Source of the DNA: Nocardioides ferulae
Lineage (GTDB): Bacteria; Actinomycetota; Actinomycetes; Propionibacteriales; Nocardioidaceae
DNA: 64,000 nucleotides
Direction: 5' to 3'
Assembly: GCF_003660455.1 (NCBI RefSeq)
Contig: NZ_QZVR01000005.1
Coordinates: forward strand, 1-64,000
Part shown: positions 27,389 to 35,754 of the stretch, one piece after another
Numbering within the stretch: the stretch's first letter is position 1
How the letters are laid out: each line of letters starts with the position of its first letter
The notes under the pieces: model-generated
Databases searched by the model: none
Seen by the model: only the letters and a program-made list of their open reading frames with translations
Told to the model about the DNA's origin: nothing
Translations under genes and position numbers: made by a program

Positions 27389-28894
27389 TCAGCCCTGGCG
27401 GGCCTGCATCTTGACCCGGTTGGTCAGCTCGCTCACCTGGTTGAACACCGCGCGCCTCTCGGCGAGGAGCTGGTTGATCTTCCGGTCGGCGTACATCACG
27501 GTCGTGTGGTCGCGGTTGCCGAACTGCGCGCCGATCTTGGGCAGCGACAGATCGGTGAGCTCCCGGCAGAGGTACATCGCGATCTGGCGGGCCATGACCA
27601 GGTGCCGGCCGCGGCTGGGCCCGGTGAGCTCCTCGATGGAGAGCCCGAAGTAGGCGGCGGTCTGGGCGATGATGAGCGCGGCGGTGATCTCGGGCTCGCC
27701 GCCCTCGGGAATCAGGTCCTTGAGCACGATCTCCGCCAGGGTCATGTCGACCTCCTGGCGGTTGAGGTTCGCGAACGCGGTGACCCGGATCAGTGCTCCC
27801 TCGAGCTCACGGATGTTGGTCTGGATCTTGGAGGCGATGAACTCCAGCACGTCCGGGGGTGCGGTGAGCCGGTCCATCGCGGCCTTCTTGCGCAGGATGG
27901 CGATCCGGGTCTCGAGGTCGGGGGGCTGGACGTCGGTGATGAGTCCCCACTCGAAGCGGTTGCGCAAGCGGTCCTCGAGGGCCTCGAGACGTTTGGGGGC
28001 CCGGTCGGAGGTCAGCACGATCTGCTTGTTGGCGTTGTGCAGCGTGTTGAAGGTGTGGAAGAACTCCTCCTGGGTCTGGGTCTTGCCCTCCAGGAACTGG
28101 ATGTCGTCGATCAACAGCACGTCGACGTCGCGGTAGCGGCGCTTGAAGCGGTCCTGGCGGTCGTCGCGGATCGCGTTGATGAACTCGTTGGTGAACTCCT
28201 CGCTCGACACGTAGCGCACCTTCGCGCCGGTGTAGAGGCTGCGGACGTAGTGGCCGATGGCGTGCAGCAGGTGGGTCTTGCCCAAGCCGGAGTCGCCGTA
28301 GACGAGGAGCGGGTTGTAGGCCTTGCCCGGGGCCTCGGCGACCGCGACCGCTGCCGCGTGCGGGAAGCGGTTGGAGGACCCGATGACGAAGGTCTCGAAG
28401 GTGTACTTCGGGTTCAGCCGCGCCTCGAGGGCGGTGGGCCGGCTCTCGGCGCGCCCGGCCATGGGCAGCACCGGCGCGTTCGGCGACCCGCTGTCACCGG
28501 CGGTCCGGAGGCCGTCGCCGTGGTGCTCGGTGGGGTGGGTGCCCGGTTCCGGCCGGTCGTCGCGGACCAGATCGATGTCGACTGGTTGATGTGTCGACAT
28601 GTCGTCGTGTGGATTTGTCGACACGCCGTCGGTGTCGGCGCTGTGCTCGAGCGCGGGGTTGACCGTCACCGCGATCCGGATCTCTCGACCGAAGGCCACG
28701 GTGAGCGCGTCTTCGAGTTGGCCGCGCAGCCGCCCTTCGAGCTGACCCCGGGTGAAGTCGTTGGGGACCGCGATGATCGCCGTCGACTCGTGGAGGGTGA
28801 CCGGATCGCTGGCTCGGAGCCAGGCACGCTGGTGGGCCTGGAGGTCGGCCACCACCCCTCGCCAGGCCTCGTGCAGGTCGATGGTGTGCTCCAC
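27389..28894 (-). CDS. dnaA: Chromosomal replication initiator DnaA
   Basis: A 501-residue AAA+ initiator. Domain I is the N-terminal 85 residues and domain II is a variable acidic linker. Domain III has Walker A GDSGLGKT at about 200-207 and Walker B VDVLLIDDIQFLEGK. Domain IV carries the DnaA signature (SRGRHLVMARQIAMYLCREL, FGNRDHTTVMYA). Start: GTG at 28894 (VEHTIDLHEAW); the frame stays open upstream but that part is not DnaA-like. Transcription runs away from rpmH, with a 539-bp gap holding DnaA-box-like sites. Confidence 0.97.
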   Translation of the reverse strand: MEHTIDLHEAWRGVVADLQAHQRAWLRASDPVTLHESTAIIAVPNDFTRGQLEGRLRGQLEDALTVAFGREIRIAVTVNPALEHSADTDGVSTNPHDDMSTHQPVDIDLVRDDRPEPGTHPTEHHGDGLRTAGDSGSPNAPVLPMAGRAESRPTALEARLNPKYTFETFVIGSSNRFPHAAAVAVAEAPGKAYNPLLVYGDSGLGKTHLLHAIGHYVRSLYTGAKVRYVSSEEFTNEFINAIRDDRQDRFKRRYRDVDVLLIDDIQFLEGKTQTQEEFFHTFNTLHNANKQIVLTSDRAPKRLEALEDRLRNRFEWGLITDVQPPDLETRIAILRKKAAMDRLTAPPDVLEFIASKIQTNIRELEGALIRVTAFANLNRQEVDMTLAEIVLKDLIPEGGEPEITAALIIAQTAAYFGLSIEELTGPSRGRHLVMARQIAMYLCRELTDLSLPKIGAQFGNRDHTTVMYADRKINQLLAERRAVFNQVSELTNRVKMQARQG

Positions 28895-29433
28895 GGGTTC
28901 CGATTCCCTTCGTCGTCCGGCGCACCGGCCGAACCGGTGAGTGGTTGTCTCCACAGGTTTGTCCACAGGGTGTGAACACGTGTCGGATCTTGTGGAGAAC
29001 TCGTTGCCGAGTCCATCCGCCTGGCGCCTCGGCGTGCCGTCCTCGCAGGTCAGGCAGCACGTGTTGGCCGGTGTGCGTCGACTGCCGAGGGAGCGACAGA
29101 CCAGGTTCTGCCGGGCGGTGGCGGGGAACCTCGGAGACCTGAACGTAGTCCGGTCCGGACCCTCCTGCAAGCAGTTCTCCACAGGTCGCAGGTATCGTCG
29201 CATGCAGCGGGTCATCGGAGTGCATCCGGTGCTCTCGTCCGGTTTGACCCTGTGGAATACCACCGCGTACCGTTGGCCGGTCCCCGGTGTCGACCGGTGC
29301 CGCATGCCCACGGGAAGCCCGCGGGTGGGCGGTGCCAGTTGAACTGCCTGTTTTTCGCCCCAGCGCAGCCAGCGCCACGGGGCTGGCGCCGCCGATCCAC
29401 CGGACCCGACCCACCACCGAAGGAAACAGAGCT
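28895..29433. other. dnaA-rpmH intergenic region with DnaA boxes
   Basis: A 539-bp gap between divergent dnaA and rpmH. It has an exact actinobacterial DnaA box TTGTCCACA (28959-28967), TGTGGAGAA (28991-28999) and TTCTCCACA (29175-29183), plus weaker GTCTCCACA (28947-28955) and TGTGGAATA (29251-29259). It must hold the dnaA and rpmH promoters and could be an autoregulatory region or part of the origin. AGGAAA before rpmH is its ribosome-binding site. Confidence 0.5.
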
Positions 29434-29571
29434 GTGAGCAAGCGTACGTACCAGCCGAACAACCGTCGTCGCCACAAGGTGCACGGTTTCCGTCTGCGCA
29501 TGCGCACCCGTGCCGGTCGCGCGATCTTGAACTCGCGCCGCCGCAAGGGCCGCAAGAGCCTGACGGTCTGA
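29434..29571 (+). CDS. rpmH: Large ribosomal subunit protein L34
   Basis: A 45-residue basic ribosomal protein: [20 protein letters not shown] at the start and [18 protein letters not shown] at the end, the full L34 signature. Start: GTG at 29434 with AGGAAA at a good distance; a longer open frame upstream is rejected. It begins the rpmH-rnpA-yidD-yidC-jag-rsmG transcript. Confidence 0.98.
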   Translation: MSKRTYQPNNRRRHKVHGFRLRMRTRAGRAILNSRRRKGRKSLTV

Positions 29572-29597
29572 GCCACGGCTCGCTGACCGGAGCCGGC

Positions 29598-29978
29598 GTG
29601 CTGCCCGCGTCCTCCCGTCTGGTCGACTCCGCGTCGTTTCGGGAGGCGGTTCGGCAGGGTCGCCGCTCCGGGTCACGGACCCTGGTGGTGCACCTGGTCG
29701 CTCCCACGCCCGGGGCCGCTCCGCCGCAGGTCGGGTTCGTGGTCAGCCGTGCCGTCGGCAACGCAGTCGTCCGGAATCGTGTGAAGCGCCGCCTCCGCCA
29801 CCTGGCCCGGGAGCACGTCTCGTCGCTCCCGGGCTCTGCTGTGCTCGTGGTCCGGGCGTTGCCTGCGTCGGCGACGGCCAGCTACGAACGCCTCGGGGCC
29901 GACCTCGGGCACTGCCTGGACCGGGTCCTCTCCCCCTCGGCAGACTCGGCGGCCCCTCGCTCGCGGTGCGCTCGATGA
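29598..29978 (+). CDS. rnpA: Ribonuclease P protein component
   Basis: A 126-residue protein subunit of the enzyme that matures tRNA 5' ends. The RNR motif region reads [21 protein letters not shown], trimmed here to its core [19 protein letters not shown]. It starts at a GTG 26 bases after rpmH. Its stop overlaps the yidD ATG as ATGA. Confidence 0.95.
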   Translation: MLPASSRLVDSASFREAVRQGRRSGSRTLVVHLVAPTPGAAPPQVGFVVSRAVGNAVVRNRVKRRLRHLAREHVSSLPGSAVLVVRALPASATASYERLGADLGHCLDRVLSPSADSAAPRSRCAR

Positions 29979-30232
29979 AGTACCTCCTGATCGGCTTCCT
30001 GCGTGCCTACCGGACGCTGATCAGCCCGCTTTACGGCCAGGTGTGCCGCTACCACCCGTCGTGCTCCGCCTACGCGCTGGACGCCGTACGGGAGCACGGC
30101 AGCGCGCGGGGCAGCTGGCTCGCGGCGCGGCGGGTCGCGCGGTGCCACCCCTGGGCCGAGGGCGGCTACGACCCTGTCCCCCCGCGTGTGAGCGCGGGCC
30201 ATTCCTCCCCCAACACCCGGCAAGGAGCCTGA
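29975..30232 (+). CDS. yidD: Membrane protein insertion efficiency factor YidD
   Basis: An 85-residue member of the YidD (DUF37) family: [34 protein letters not shown], and [17 protein letters not shown] with the conserved cysteines. It is thought to help YidC-dependent insertion. Start chosen: ATG at 29975, overlapping the rnpA stop; a GTG at 29966 is possible. It lies three bases before yidC. Confidence 0.93.
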   Translation: MKYLLIGFLRAYRTLISPLYGQVCRYHPSCSAYALDAVREHGSARGSWLAARRVARCHPWAEGGYDPVPPRVSAGHSSPNTRQGA

Positions 30233-30235
30233 TCC

Positions 30236-31264
30236 GTGGGCATCTTCGGCGACATCGGCAACCTGATCATGACGCCGCTGTACTACGCGATCTCGGCGGT
30301 CCTGGTCGGGTGGCACAAGCTGTTCAGCCTCTTCCTCGACAAGGACGGCGGTCTTGCCTGGGCGCTGTCGATCGTCGGCCTGACCTTGGTCATCCGGGCC
30401 GCGCTGATCCCGCTGTTCGTCAAGCAGATCAAGTCCAGTCGCAACATGCAGCTGATCCAGCCCAAGGTTAAGGAGCTGCAGAAGAAGTACGGGCACGACC
30501 GGGAGCGTCTCGCTCAGGAGACGATGAAGCTCTACAAGGAGACGGGCACCAACCCGTTCGCCTCGTGCCTGCCGATCCTGCTGCAGATGCCCATCTTCCT
30601 GGCCCTGTTCCGGCTGCTCGATCAGGCGGCCGACGGCAAGGGCCACGGTGTGCTCACCACCTCGCTGGCCAAGAGCTTCGGCTCCTCGGAGCTGGGCGGC
30701 GCGATCCCGCTGGCGGCGACCTTCCTCAAGGCGGACGGCTCCGGCACGGTGATGTCCTTCGCCGCGCTGCTGGTGGTCGCGATGACGATCACGACGTTCA
30801 CCACCCAGCGCCAGTTGATGGCCAAGAACATGCCGGCCGATGCGCTGAGTGGTCCCTACGCCCAGCAGCAGAAGCTGCTGCTCTACGTGCTCCCCGTGGT
30901 CTTCGCGGTCGGCGGCATCGCGTTCCCGATTGGTGTGCTCCTCTACTGGACCACGTCGAACCTGTGGACCATGGGCCAGCAGTTCTACGTCATCCGGAAC
31001 AACCCGGCGCCCGGGACCCCGGCGGCGAAGGCCAAGGAGGAGCGCGACCGGCACCGCGCGGAGCGCAAGGGGATCGCCGTCGTCACGGACCAGCCCGCGC
31101 CTGCCTCGGAGCCGGAGGGTCCCGCCCGGCCGGCGCCGCGCCAGCAGCCCAAGAAGCAGACCCGATCCCAACGCAAGCAGGGCGGCGGTCGGCCGACCGC
31201 CGCCGCGCCGCGTACACCGAAGCCGCCCAGCAGCAAGCCCGGCAACAAGGGGAAGAAGAAGTGA
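30236..31264 (+). CDS. yidC: Membrane protein insertase YidC/Oxa1
   Basis: A 342-residue insertase. The conserved core is five membrane helices, with WALSIVGLTLVIRAALIPLF, KETGTNPFASCLPILLQMPI and IGVLLYWTTSNLWTMGQQFY. The C-terminal 75 residues are basic, with many Lys, Arg, Pro and Gln, and could contact the ribosome. The N-terminus lacks the large periplasmic domain of Gram-negative YidC, as expected. The stop overlaps the jag GTG as GTGA. Confidence 0.96.
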   Translation: MGIFGDIGNLIMTPLYYAISAVLVGWHKLFSLFLDKDGGLAWALSIVGLTLVIRAALIPLFVKQIKSSRNMQLIQPKVKELQKKYGHDRERLAQETMKLYKETGTNPFASCLPILLQMPIFLALFRLLDQAADGKGHGVLTTSLAKSFGSSELGGAIPLAATFLKADGSGTVMSFAALLVVAMTITTFTTQRQLMAKNMPADALSGPYAQQQKLLLYVLPVVFAVGGIAFPIGVLLYWTTSNLWTMGQQFYVIRNNPAPGTPAAKAKEERDRHRAERKGIAVVTDQPAPASEPEGPARPAPRQQPKKQTRSQRKQGGGRPTAAAPRTPKPPSSKPGNKGKKK

Positions 31265-31821
31265 GCGACGACAACGTGCAGTCCGACACGTCCGCTGATC
31301 TCGAGACCACGTCATCGGCACCGGCCGAGGACGAGCCCAGCACCGCAGGCTCGCGAGCGGACCGGGTGCGGGAGCTCGAGCGGGAGGGCGACATCGCGGC
31401 GGACTACCTCGAGGAGCTGCTGGACATCGCCGACCTCGACGGTGACCTGGACATGGACGTCGAGGGCGACCGGGCCGCAGTCTCGATCGTGGGCGCGGAC
31501 CTCAGCCAGTTGGTCGGCGAGCGTGGGGAGGTCCTCGACGCGCTGCAAGAGCTGACCCGACTGGCGGTCTACCGCGAGACCGGCGTGCGCTCCCGGCTGA
31601 TGCTCGACGTCTCCGGCCACCGGGCCGAGCGGCGGCGTCGCCTGGAGGCTCTGGCCGCCGAATGCGTGGCGAAGGTCAAGGAGGCCGGGGCTCCGCTGGC
31701 GCTCGACGCGATGACGCCCTTCGAGCGCAAGGTGGTGCACGATGCCGTGGCCGAGGCCGGTCTCACCTCGGAGTCCGAGGGCGTCGAGCCGCGCCGCCAC
31801 GTCGTGATCCTGCCGGACTGA
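31261..31821 (+). CDS. jag: RNA-binding protein Jag/KhpB (KH and R3H domains)
   Basis: A 186-residue protein with an acidic N-terminus (about 1-45), a KH-like region (AVSIVGADLSQLVGERGEVL, then DALQELTRLAVYRETG) and a C-terminal R3H-type block (LALDAMTPFERKVVHDAVAE ... GVEPRRHVVILPD). Jag homologues bind RNA and influence cell division and envelope growth. GTG at 31261 is coupled to yidC. Confidence 0.93.
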   Translation: MSDDNVQSDTSADLETTSSAPAEDEPSTAGSRADRVRELEREGDIAADYLEELLDIADLDGDLDMDVEGDRAAVSIVGADLSQLVGERGEVLDALQELTRLAVYRETGVRSRLMLDVSGHRAERRRRLEALAAECVAKVKEAGAPLALDAMTPFERKVVHDAVAEAGLTSESEGVEPRRHVVILPD

Positions 31822-31823
31822 CG

Positions 31824-32603
31824 ATGTCCGGCGCTGACGCCGACGGCGGCTGCGATGTTTCACGTGAAACCGCATTACCGTCGCCGCCGGCTGCGGCAAC
31901 CTCGCTCTTCCGGGAGGAGCGGCTGCAGCTGGCGCAGCGGTACGCCGAGGCATTGGCCGGCCCAGGGGTGGTTCGGGGCCTGATCGGTCCCCGCGAGGTC
32001 GGTCGGCTGTGGGAGCGACACCTGCTCAACTGCGCAGCTTTGGGGGAACTGCTACCCGAGAACGCGACGGTCGCCGACGTGGGATCGGGGGCTGGTCTGC
32101 CCGGCCTCGTGCTCGCCATCGCCCGGCCGGATCTGCGGATCACCCTGGTCGAGCCACTGCTGCGGCGCACGACCTTCCTGGAAGAGGTCGTGGACGAGCT
32201 CACGCTTCCCAACGTCGAGTTGGTGCGTGCGCGCGCCGAGGCCCTGCACGGCGAGCGCTCCTTCGACGTCGTCACCTCCCGGGCGGTGGCCCCGTTGGGT
32301 CGACTGCTCGAATGGTCGATGCCCCTGGTCTCCGCGGGTGGCTCGCTGGTTGCGATGAAGGGCTCCTCGGTGGAGGGCGAGATCCAGGACGCTGCGGCGA
32401 CGCTGACGGCGCTCGGGTGCCACACCCCGATCGTGCGTCGCTGCGGCGCGGAGGTGCTCGACCCACCGACGCTGGCGGTGGTGGTTTCCTGGGCCGACCC
32501 CGAGCGAGTATCTTGGCAGGCTGCCGCAGGGCGCGGTGATGACGGCGGTCAGCGAGGCCGCTCCGGCCGGCCGGGGCGTGAGCGTTCGCGGCGTCGGCGA
32601 TGA
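31824..32603 (+). CDS. rsmG: 16S rRNA (guanine-527-N7) methyltransferase RsmG/GidB
   Basis: A 259-residue SAM-dependent methyltransferase. Motif I is VADVGSGAGLPGLVLAIARP. It continues with LVEPLLRRTTFLEEVVDEL, VTSRAVAPLGRLLEWSMPL and GGSLVAMKGSS, all typical of GidB. The N-terminal residues 11-15 read DVSRET-like because a parS site lies inside the start of the gene. The C-terminal 25 residues are a low-complexity Gly/Arg tail. Loss of this gene is known to give low-level streptomycin resistance in other bacteria. Confidence 0.95.
   Translation: MSGADADGGCDVSRETALPSPPAAATSLFREERLQLAQRYAEALAGPGVVRGLIGPREVGRLWERHLLNCAALGELLPENATVADVGSGAGLPGLVLAIARPDLRITLVEPLLRRTTFLEEVVDELTLPNVELVRARAEALHGERSFDVVTSRAVAPLGRLLEWSMPLVSAGGSLVAMKGSSVEGEIQDAAATLTALGCHTPIVRRCGAEVLDPPTLAVVVSWADPERVSWQAAAGRGDDGGQRGRSGRPGRERSRRRR
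31856..31871. promoter_or_regulatory. parS: parS centromere site 1 (inside rsmG)
   Basis: TGTTTCACGTGAAACC matches the consensus TGTTTCACGTGAAACA at 15 of 16 positions. It is the palindromic ParB-loading site and lies in codons near the 5' end of rsmG. Confidence 0.95.
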
Positions 32604-32725
32604 GTCGGTCCGAAGGAGTCAGGGTCGTCTCGCCCCGGACCATCCCCAGAGTTATCCACCGATAGTCGGCGGCCCCGTGAGCGTGCTCGTCCACAGATCC
32701 GATCAAGTTCTCCACAGGAGGCGAC
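32604..32725 (+). promoter_or_regulatory. parAB upstream region with DnaA-box-like sites
   Basis: The 122-bp gap contains TTATCCACC (32652-32660), TCGTCCACA (32687-32695) and TTCTCCACA (32708-32716), each one mismatch from a DnaA box. The AGGAGG ribosome-binding site of parA directly follows. It may be a parAB promoter sensitive to DnaA (inference). Confidence 0.4.
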
Positions 32726-33778
32726 GTGCCAGAGCCTGACGTTTCACGTGAAACGACGAAGGCTGACCTCGATGTTTCACGTGAAACCGGGGATCCGTCG
32801 CAGGCGACCGGGGGGCCGGTGGCCTCCGCCGGATTCCGGGTCCGGACGGCGGCAGACGTCGCAGAGTTCGCCACCCCGCTCGATGACGAGACGACCCCAC
32901 TGGCTCGAGCGGCCGAGCACAGCATCCTCGCCCGAACCCAGGGTGCCCGGCGATCCGGTCTTCCCCGGCCCGACGCCACCAGGGTCTTCGTCGTGGCCAA
33001 CCAGAAGGGCGGCGTCGGCAAGACCACCTCGACGGTCAACGTCGCCGCTGCTCTGGCCCAGCTGGGACAGCGGGTGCTGGTCATCGACCTCGACCCCCAG
33101 GGCAACGCCTCGACGGCGCTGAGCGTCGAGCACCACCGGGGGACCCCGTCGACCTACGACGCCCTGGTCGAGGGCGTCCCGCTGGCCGAGGTGGTTGCCC
33201 CCTCGCCGGAGATCGACGGCCTGTTCGTGGTGCCGGCCACCATCGACCTGGCGGGAGCGGAGATCGAGTTGGTGAGCGTGGTGGCACGCGAGAGCCGCCT
33301 CCAGAAGGCGATCGCCGGTCATCCCCTGGTCGGCAGCGCGGAGCGAGCCGGCGAGGAGCGCTACGACTACGTGCTCGTCGACTGTCCGCCGTCTCTGGGG
33401 CTGCTGACGCTGAACGCCCTGGTGGCCGGAGACGAGATGCTGATCCCGATCCAGGCCGAGTACTACGCGCTCGAGGGGCTCGGGCAGCTGCTCGAGACCG
33501 TCGAGATGGTTCGCGCCCACCTCAACCCGGATCTGGAGGTCTCCACCATCCTGGTCACGATGTACGACGCACGCACCCGGCTGGCCGCCGGAGTCGCCGA
33601 GGAGGTGCGTGAGCACTTCGGGGAGCGCGTGTTGAAGACGTCGATCCCGCGCTCGGTCCGGGTCTCGGAGGCCCCTTCCTACGGGCAGACCGTGATGACC
33701 TACGATCCGGGCTCCCCGGGGGCGCTGAGCTATCTGGAGGCCGCCCGCGAGATCGCCCTGAAGGGAGTACGCGCGTGA
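32726..33778 (+). CDS. parA: Chromosome partitioning ATPase ParA (Soj)
   Basis: A 350-residue Walker-type ATPase that moves ParB-parS complexes. The deviant Walker A KGGVGKT is at about 94-100, followed by [20 protein letters not shown]. Switch motifs are [11 protein letters not shown] and [20 protein letters not shown]. The N-terminal 80 residues are an extension; two parS sites lie in its codons, giving DVSRET twice. GTG at 32726 has AGGAGG upstream. The stop overlaps the parB GTG. Confidence 0.97.
   Translation: MPEPDVSRETTKADLDVSRETGDPSQATGGPVASAGFRVRTAADVAEFATPLDDETTPLARAAEHSILARTQGARRSGLPRPDATRVFVVANQKGGVGKTTSTVNVAAALAQLGQRVLVIDLDPQGNASTALSVEHHRGTPSTYDALVEGVPLAEVVAPSPEIDGLFVVPATIDLAGAEIELVSVVARESRLQKAIAGHPLVGSAERAGEERYDYVLVDCPPSLGLLTLNALVAGDEMLIPIQAEYYALEGLGQLLETVEMVRAHLNPDLEVSTILVTMYDARTRLAAGVAEEVREHFGERVLKTSIPRSVRVSEAPSYGQTVMTYDPGSPGALSYLEAAREIALKGVRA
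32740..32755. promoter_or_regulatory. parS: parS centromere site 2 (inside parA)
   Basis: CGTTTCACGTGAAACG contains the perfect core GTTTCACGTGAAAC; only the two outer bases differ from consensus. It lies in codons 5-10 of parA. Confidence 0.93.
32773..32788. promoter_or_regulatory. parS: parS centromere site 3 (inside parA)
   Basis: TGTTTCACGTGAAACC is identical to site 1 and lies 33 bp from site 2, in codons 16-21 of parA. Confidence 0.95.
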
Positions 33779-34800
33779 GCAGCCCCCGCCCGCAGCAGCG
33801 CCGCGGCCTCGGCCGCGGCCTCGGCTCGCTGATCCCGACGGCGCCACCGGCCGCGGCGCCGATCGACGGGCCGGCTTCTGGTCCCGAGCTCGAGAGCGAC
33901 CGTGACGTCGCGTCGGTGGGCCGGGCGGAGGGAACGGCCGGTGACCCACCCTCGGCGCCGACGGCCGGCCCGGAGCTCGCTGTCGTCGAAGGCGCCTACT
34001 TCGCCGAGATCCCCGTCGAGCAGATCACGCCGAACCGGGTGCAGCCCCGGCAGGTCTTCGACGAGGAGGCGATGGCCGAGCTGGTGCACTCGATCCGCGA
34101 GGTGGGCCTGTTGCAGCCCGTGGTGGTGCGCCGTACCGGGCCGGACGCCTACGAGCTGGTGATGGGAGAGCGCCGGTGGCGCGCCTCCCGACAGGCGGAG
34201 CTGACGCGGATCCCGGCCATCGTCCGGGAGACCGACGACACGGACATGCTCCGTGACGCACTGCTGGAGAACCTGCACCGCTCGCAGCTGAACCCGTTGG
34301 AGGAGGCATCCGCCTACGCGCAGCTGCTGGAGGACTTCGGCTGCACCCACGACGAGCTGGCATCCCGCATCGGCCGCTCCCGGCCCCAGATCAGCAACAC
34401 CCTGCGGCTACTCAAGCTCGGACCGGCGGTGCAGCGCAGGGTCGCGGCCGGCGTGCTGTCGGCCGGTCATGCGCGCGCCCTGTTGGCGGTCGCCGACCCG
34501 CAGCAGCAGGACCGGTTGGCGCAGCGGGTCGTGTCGGAGGGCATCAGCGTGCGTGGTCTCGAGGAGATCGTCGCGGTCGGCGAGGAGCCGGAGGGCAGAC
34601 CGAAGCCGCCTCGGCGACGGCCGAGCGCGCCGGGTCTGGTCGAGATCGCCGACCGGCTCTCGGACAGGTTCGAGACGCGGGTCAAGGTCGACCTGGGCCG
34701 CAGCAAAGGCAAGATCACCGTCGAGTTCGCCACGCTGGACGACCTGCAGCGAATCATCGAGATCATGGATCCGCGCAACCGGTCCGATCGACCCATCTGA
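33775..34800 (+). CDS. parB: Chromosome partitioning protein ParB (Spo0J)
   Basis: A 341-residue CTP-dependent clamp that loads at parS and spreads. The N-terminus [13 protein letters not shown] is the ParA-contact motif. The CTP-binding GERRWR box is at 131-136 and [20 protein letters not shown] follows. The parS-binding helix-turn-helix is [20 protein letters not shown]. The C-terminal dimer domain ends [15 protein letters not shown]. The start is a GTG overlapping parA. Confidence 0.97.
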   Translation: MSSPRPQQRRGLGRGLGSLIPTAPPAAAPIDGPASGPELESDRDVASVGRAEGTAGDPPSAPTAGPELAVVEGAYFAEIPVEQITPNRVQPRQVFDEEAMAELVHSIREVGLLQPVVVRRTGPDAYELVMGERRWRASRQAELTRIPAIVRETDDTDMLRDALLENLHRSQLNPLEEASAYAQLLEDFGCTHDELASRIGRSRPQISNTLRLLKLGPAVQRRVAAGVLSAGHARALLAVADPQQQDRLAQRVVSEGISVRGLEEIVAVGEEPEGRPKPPRRRPSAPGLVEIADRLSDRFETRVKVDLGRSKGKITVEFATLDDLQRIIEIMDPRNRSDRPI

Positions 34801-34902
34801 GGGAGCCGCGGGTAGCGATAGGGCGCTTTGTCGACTTATTGCTATGGCGAGGAAGCGACGTATCGACGTCATGCCTGCCACACCAGTCACACCGGAGGGC
34901 CG

Positions 34903-34946
34903 AACCCTCGCTCGGCGCTGAAGCATGGCACGAGCGAGCGAGGGTT
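34903..34946 (+). terminator. Long hairpin between parB and plsC
   Basis: AACCCTCGCTCG (34903-34914) pairs perfectly with CGAGCGAGGGTT (34935-34946) around a 20-base loop. It lies between the convergent parB and acyltransferase genes, so it may end transcription from both sides, although no U tract is seen. A REP-type palindrome is the alternative. Confidence 0.45.
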
Positions 34947-34985
34947 ACCCCGCCCAGGCGGTGAAACCCTCGCGTGAACCCCGAC

Positions 34986-35750
34986 TCAGCCGCGCTGCTT
35001 GGCAGCCCGGCGCCGGGCGCGCTCCTCGCGCTCCTCGGCGTCGAGCCGGGCCGCCTCCTCCAGCGTGGGGGCGGAGCCGCCGTAGCGGGCCGGGAGCCAC
35101 CACGAGCCCGGCGGCTGCTCCTCGGGCGGGTGGCTGCGGATCGTCTCGTCGAGCATCGACGACATCACCCGGTGCAGCTCGGCGGTCTCGGCGACGGGGT
35201 CCTCGCCGGAGGGCCGCATCGGGGTGCCGACGGTGATCGAGATCGTGCGGCCGCGGCTGAAGTCCTTGGGGTGGTCCTTGGTGAGCATCCGCTGCGTGCC
35301 CCAGAGCACGATCGGCACGATCGGGACCCCGGCCTCGGCCGCGATCCGCACCGCGCCGGTCTTGAACTCCTTGAGCTCCATCGCGCGCGAGATCGTGGCC
35401 TCGGGGAAGATGCCCACGGCCTCACCGGCACGCAGATAGTCGACCGCCTTGCGGTACGACGCGAGCCCCTCGCCGCGATCGACCTCGATGTGGTGCATGG
35501 AGCGCATCACCGGTCCGCCGACCGGGTGGTCGAAGATCTCACGCTTGGCCATGAACCGCACCAGGCGCCCGGAGGGGTTGGCGCCCAGGCCGCCGTAGAC
35601 GAAGTCGGCGTAGCCGATGTGGTTGCACGCGATCAGCACGCCGCCGTGCCGCGGCACGTTCTCGGTGCCGGTCATCTTGAAGCGCTGGCCCAGCATCCGG
35701 AAGGTCAGCTTGCAGGTGCCGATGATCGGCGGATAGGTGATGTCGCGCAT
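34986..35750 (-). CDS. 1-acyl-sn-glycerol-3-phosphate acyltransferase-like (PlsC family)
   Basis: A 254-residue membrane-associated acyltransferase of phospholipid synthesis. The catalytic HX4D motif is in ACNHIGYADF, and the substrate motif FPEAT in VGIFPEATISRAMELKEFK; VPIVPIVLWGTQRML is the usual C-terminal block. The tail is a charged Glu/Arg helix. ATG at 35750 (MRDITYPPIIG) lies four bases after the ligase gene stop, so the two are coupled. The acyl specificity is unknown. Confidence 0.85.
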   Translation of the reverse strand: MRDITYPPIIGTCKLTFRMLGQRFKMTGTENVPRHGGVLIACNHIGYADFVYGGLGANPSGRLVRFMAKREIFDHPVGGPVMRSMHHIEVDRGEGLASYRKAVDYLRAGEAVGIFPEATISRAMELKEFKTGAVRIAAEAGVPIVPIVLWGTQRMLTKDHPKDFSRGRTISITVGTPMRPSGEDPVAETAELHRVMSSMLDETIRSHPPEEQPPGSWWLPARYGGSAPTLEEAARLDAEEREERARRRAAKQRG

Positions 35751-35754
35751 TGGC

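Noticed and set aside
28895..29761. Upstream extension of dnaA across the dnaA-rpmH gap
   Set aside because: It would overlap rpmH and rnpA on the other strand and contain DnaA boxes; the GTG at 28894 gives the normal DnaA N-terminus.
34844..34921. 25-codon ORF between parB and plsC as a real gene
   Set aside because: No ribosome-binding site, very short, overlaps the hairpin arm; listed only as a possible relic.
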